64,000 bases of DNA from positions 186,001-250,000 of the forward strand of contig JAXMCI010000004.1 of assembly GCA_046349435.1 (NCBI GenBank), in the 5' to 3' direction. The stretch comes from JAXMCI01 sp046349435 (lineage in GTDB: Bacteria > Pseudomonadota > Alphaproteobacteria > Dongiales > Dongiaceae). Shown one piece after another: positions 61,755 through 64,000 of this stretch (its first letter is position 1; every line of letters starts with the position of its first letter). Under the pieces are notes generated by a model that did no database searches, was not told the DNA's origin, and worked only from the letters and a program-made list of their open reading frames with translations. A program made the position numbers and the translations under genes.

Positions 61755-61916
61755 ATGCGGGCGGGCACGGCTCAGATTGTCGACCTTCAGGCCTATCGGC
61801 AGGCGCGCGGCGGGCCCGCGCGGGGCCGGGACCTGCCGGCCGCGCCGGGCGCGGCGCTGCCGGTCGTCTGGTACCCCGTCTGGATGCTCGTTCCCGTGGT
61901 GATGGTCCCGCGCTGA
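61755..61916 (+). CDS. Small 53-residue protein before the XRE-cupin gene
   Basis: The ATG has GGAGG eight bases before it, an excellent ribosome site. The peptide starts RAGTAQIVDLQAYRQARG and ends in a hydrophobic, Trp- and Pro-containing tail, PVVWYPVWMLVPVVMVPR, that could sit at a membrane. It ends 11 bases before the regulator's GTG, so the two are probably cotranscribed. I do not know the family; it may be a regulatory or membrane micro-protein. Confidence 0.6.
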   Translation: MRAGTAQIVDLQAYRQARGGPARGRDLPAAPGAALPVVWYPVWMLVPVVMVPR

Positions 61917-61927
61917 GGGCCGCTGCC

Positions 61928-62575
61928 GTGGCCGACCCGCAGACCCGGCTCGAGGGCGAGGAGCCGGCCGGGCCCGCCGGCGAGGCGGGCGCGCCGCGGG
62001 AGGCGCCGCCCGAGCTGGCCATCGCGGTGGGGCGCAACCTGCGGCGGCTGCGCACCAAGCGCGGCCACTCCCTCGAGCGCCTGGCCAAGCTCTCCGGAGT
62101 CAGCCGGGCGATGCTCGGCCAGATCGAGACCGGCAAGAGCGTGCCGACCATCAGCCTGCTCTGGAAGGTGGCGACGGCGCTCGACGTGCCCTTCGCCTCG
62201 CTGATCGCCAGCCACGAGGCGCCCGGCACCATCCTGCTGCGGCGCGACCGCGCCAAGGTGCTGGGCTCGAGCGACGGGCGCTTCACCTCGCGCGCCCTGT
62301 TCCCGTTCGACGGCGAGCGCAAGGTCGAGTTCTACGAGCTCCGGCTGGCGCCCCGCCATATCGAGGAGTCGGAGCCGCACGCCGCCGGCACGACCGAGAA
62401 CCTGGTCGTCGCCGCGGGGCGCGTCGAGATCGTCGTCGGCCGCGAGGCGCCCCACATCCTGGGCGAGGGCGACGCGATCGTCTTCGAGGCCGACGTGCCG
62501 CACAGCTACCGCAACCTCGGCGCCACCGAGGCGGCGCTCTACCTCGTGATGACCTATGTCGAGGCGGTCGGCTGA
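61928..62575 (+). CDS. XRE-family regulator with C-terminal cupin
   Basis: A 215-residue protein with a disordered first 30 residues and a helix-turn-helix (about 35-90: LRRLRTKRGHSLERLAKLSG, SRAMLGQIETGKSVPTISLL). A C-terminal cupin sensor domain (about 110-215) has HAAGTTENLVVAAG and EADVPHSYRN. Proteins of this type sense a small ligand such as an amine or amino acid and control nearby catabolic or transport genes. The start is a GTG. Confidence 0.88.
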   Translation: MADPQTRLEGEEPAGPAGEAGAPREAPPELAIAVGRNLRRLRTKRGHSLERLAKLSGVSRAMLGQIETGKSVPTISLLWKVATALDVPFASLIASHEAPGTILLRRDRAKVLGSSDGRFTSRALFPFDGERKVEFYELRLAPRHIEESEPHAAGTTENLVVAAGRVEIVVGREAPHILGEGDAIVFEADVPHSYRNLGATEAALYLVMTYVEAVG

Positions 62576-62617
62576 GGCGGTCGGCCGAGGCGGGGGCTGG
62601 CACCGTGCCGCAACGAA

Positions 62618-62643
62618 AAAGGCCGCCCCGGTGGGCGGCCTTT
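62618..62643. terminator. Bidirectional terminator between XRE-cupin and Met-rich genes
   Basis: A perfect 11-bp stem (AAAGGCCGCCC and complement) with loop CGGT. It carries A on the left and T on the right, so it can end both convergent transcripts. Confidence 0.85.
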
Positions 62644-62664
62644 CGCGTTCGGCGGGACGGCGCC

Positions 62665-63006
62665 TCAGGCCTTCTGGCAGCTCATCATCATGCCCATGCC
62701 GCCGCACATCATCATCATCGGCATGCCGCCGCCCATCATCTCCATCATCCGCCGGCACATCTCCATGAACATCTCCTGCGAGGCGCCCTCCATCGGGGTC
62801 ATCTTGCAGGTCATGCCGGCCTTGGTCATCTCGCAGGTCATCATGCCCATCATCATCGGCATCGGCATGCCGCCCATCATCGGCATCATGCCGCCCATCA
62901 TCGGCATCGGCATCCCGCCCATCATCGGCATCTGCATCATCGGCATCGGCATCTGCATCATCGGCATCTGCATCGGCATCATCGGCATCTGCATCGCGGC
63001 GTTCAT
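62665..63006 (-). CDS. Methionine-rich small protein
   Basis: A 113-residue protein in which about 51 residues are Met, arranged as MPM, MMQMPM and MMGGMPM runs. There are five Cys in the C-terminal half (MTCEM, MTCKM, MEMCRR, MMCGGMG, MSCQKA). Met-rich and Cys/Met motifs of this sort bind Cu(I). There is no clear signal peptide. The ATG has GGAG eight bases before it, and a strong terminator lies just beyond its stop, both supporting a real gene. The coding strand's ATG-rich repeat makes the plus strand look like CATCATCGG repeats. Confidence 0.65.
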   Translation of the reverse strand: MNAAMQMPMMPMQMPMMQMPMPMMQMPMMGGMPMPMMGGMMPMMGGMPMPMMMGMMTCEMTKAGMTCKMTPMEGASQEMFMEMCRRMMEMMGGGMPMMMMCGGMGMMMSCQKA

Positions 63007-63345
63007 CGAATCGTCTCCGGCAATCGGGTTGAGCGGCCTCGTGGCGCGCTGATGCGTCGCTCTTAGGCCGGCGATCCGGAAGACGCAATGCGCCCAAAAG
63101 GGACCGCTGCGCTTTCCTCCGCCGCAATGGACGGCCTGTCGGGCCGAGCGGAGGAAGGGCACAGCATATTGGCGGCGGCTCCGCTATGGCGGAGGGACAC
63201 GCCTCCCGCCAACCATCGTCCGCAGGGCGCTCGGCGGGCAAGCCAATTAATCTTGCGCCAAGCACAAGATTTCCTCGAGGCGCGGTCCGGGCGCATAATC
63301 GGCCCTCGGCGGGGGCCGGCGGGACCGCTCGGGAGGAGAGGCGCC
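63007..63345. other. Divergent gap between Met-rich and MetX-like genes
   Basis: About 340 bases without a supported gene. A 9-bp inverted repeat (TTCCTCCGC at 63114-63122, GCGGAGGAA at 63148-63156) lies in the middle. CATAAT near 63292 may be the -10 of the MetX-like gene. The stretch CTTGCGCCAAGCACAAG (about 63251-63267) has CTTG/CAAG ends and could be an operator. Confidence 0.4.
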
Positions 63346-64000
63346 ATGGTCGACTACGAGATCTTCGAGATCGCCAACGTGATGCTGCAGAAGGGCGGCT
63401 TCCTGCCGACCGTGCGGCTCGCCTACAAGACGCTGGGCACGCTCAACGCGCGGCGCGACAACGCCGTGCTGGTGCCGACCTGGTACACCGGCACGCACGC
63501 CGACAATGAGGCCTTCCTGATCGGCCCCGGCCGCGCGCTCGATCCGGAGAGGTATTTCTTCATCCTGCCGAACCTGCTCGCCAACGGGCTCTCGACCTCG
63601 CCGAGCAACGCGCCGGCGCCGTTCGAGGCCGGCCGCTTCCCGAAGATCACCCTCCACGACAATGTCGCGCTGCAGCACCGGCTGGTCACCGAGCGGCTCG
63701 GCGTCGAGCGCCTCAAGCTGGTCACCGGCTTCTCGATGGGCGCCTGCCAGACCTTCCAGTGGGCCGCCCAGTACCCCGACATGGTCGAGGCCGCCGCGCC
63801 GCTCGCCGGCTCGTCGCGCACCGCCTCCTACAACAAGGTCTTCCTGCTGTCGCTGAAGCGCGCGCTGGAGCTCGACCCGGTCTTCGCCGAGGGCTTCTAC
63901 GCCCGCCCGCCGGTCGCCGGCCTCAAGGCCTTCGCCGCGATCTATGCCGGCTGGGGCTTCTCCGAGCCGTTCTACCGCACCGAGGGCTACCGCGCCTTCA
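63346..64000 (+). CDS. MetX-like homoserine O-acyltransferase family alpha/beta hydrolase, N-terminal part
   Basis: The first 218 residues are visible; the window edge cuts the gene. It shows VRLAYKTLGTLNARRDNAVLVPTWYTG (in parts) and the nucleophile elbow GFSMGACQTFQWAAQYP with the catalytic Ser. True MetX enzymes usually read GGSMGGMQALEWA, so this is a relative whose acyl acceptor need not be homoserine. The ATG has GGAGGAGAGG before it. Confidence 0.85.
   Translation, partial: MVDYEIFEIANVMLQKGGFLPTVRLAYKTLGTLNARRDNAVLVPTWYTGTHADNEAFLIGPGRALDPERYFFILPNLLANGLSTSPSNAPAPFEAGRFPKITLHDNVALQHRLVTERLGVERLKLVTGFSMGACQTFQWAAQYPDMVEAAAPLAGSSRTASYNKVFLLSLKRALELDPVFAEGFYARPPVAGLKAFAAIYAGWGFSEPFYRTEGYRAF

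Overview
The window is very GC-rich chromosomal DNA, apart from one island, and looks alphaproteobacterial. The lineage markers are a Usg-family protein, a CIRCE-controlled groESL, a CtaA/COX15 heme A synthase, a DUF6726 lipoprotein, an SHP/DHC cytochrome cluster, and intergenic palindromes of the kind that often read as 'IAGLDPAIQ' in alphaproteobacteria. Rhodospirillales or a neighbouring order is plausible, but I cannot name a genus.

Layout. 0-10 kb: the start of an HlyD-type adaptor, a cytochrome b/dihaem c/SHP cluster, an Asp/Glu-type racemase, a Tat-exported PhoX-like phosphatase, a cold-shock protein, a lipoprotein overlapping an OmpA-domain protein, and an old-yellow-enzyme/Gfo-Idh pair. 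10-19.5 kb: two cell-envelope hydrolase-type proteins, a sulfatase and a Tat-exported 5'-nucleotidase on the minus strand, divergent from an AraC regulator, then a DUF2252 protein. 19.5-25.6 kb: a Pot-type ABC importer downstream of ctaA, and a DUF3467 protein. 25.7-39.7 kb: one gene of about 14 kb for a giant secreted adhesin, with an N-terminal DUF4347 domain, many 327-bp repeats, a collagen-like Gly-X-Y stalk and a C-terminus resembling a type I secretion signal. 40.5-43.2 kb: usg and groESL. 43.6-48.9 kb: a lower-GC island with two large unknown genes. 49-52 kb: a cupin, a 2OG-oxygenase-like protein, a DHFR-like protein and a nucleotide cyclase. 52-56.2 kb: a second Pot-type importer. 56.3-59 kb: a B12-dependent diol/glycerol dehydratase with fused large and medium subunits. 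59-61.5 kb: a damaged IS630 element next to a damaged glycosyltransferase gene. 61.7-64 kb: a 53-residue protein, an XRE-cupin regulator, a methionine-rich protein and the start of a MetX-like acyltransferase.

Sequence quality matters here. groEL, the OYE gene and the adhesin each contain one-base frameshifts in short G or C runs. One is proved by an otherwise matching internal repeat copy, and the groEL one is hard to believe biologically. Most broken reading frames here are therefore probably consensus errors.

The best candidate for something new is the two-gene island at 43.6-48.9 kb. It encodes a 566-residue protein that may be TULIP/P47-like and a 1174-residue multi-domain protein with a hydrophobic C-terminus. 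Its base composition is unlike that of its neighbours.
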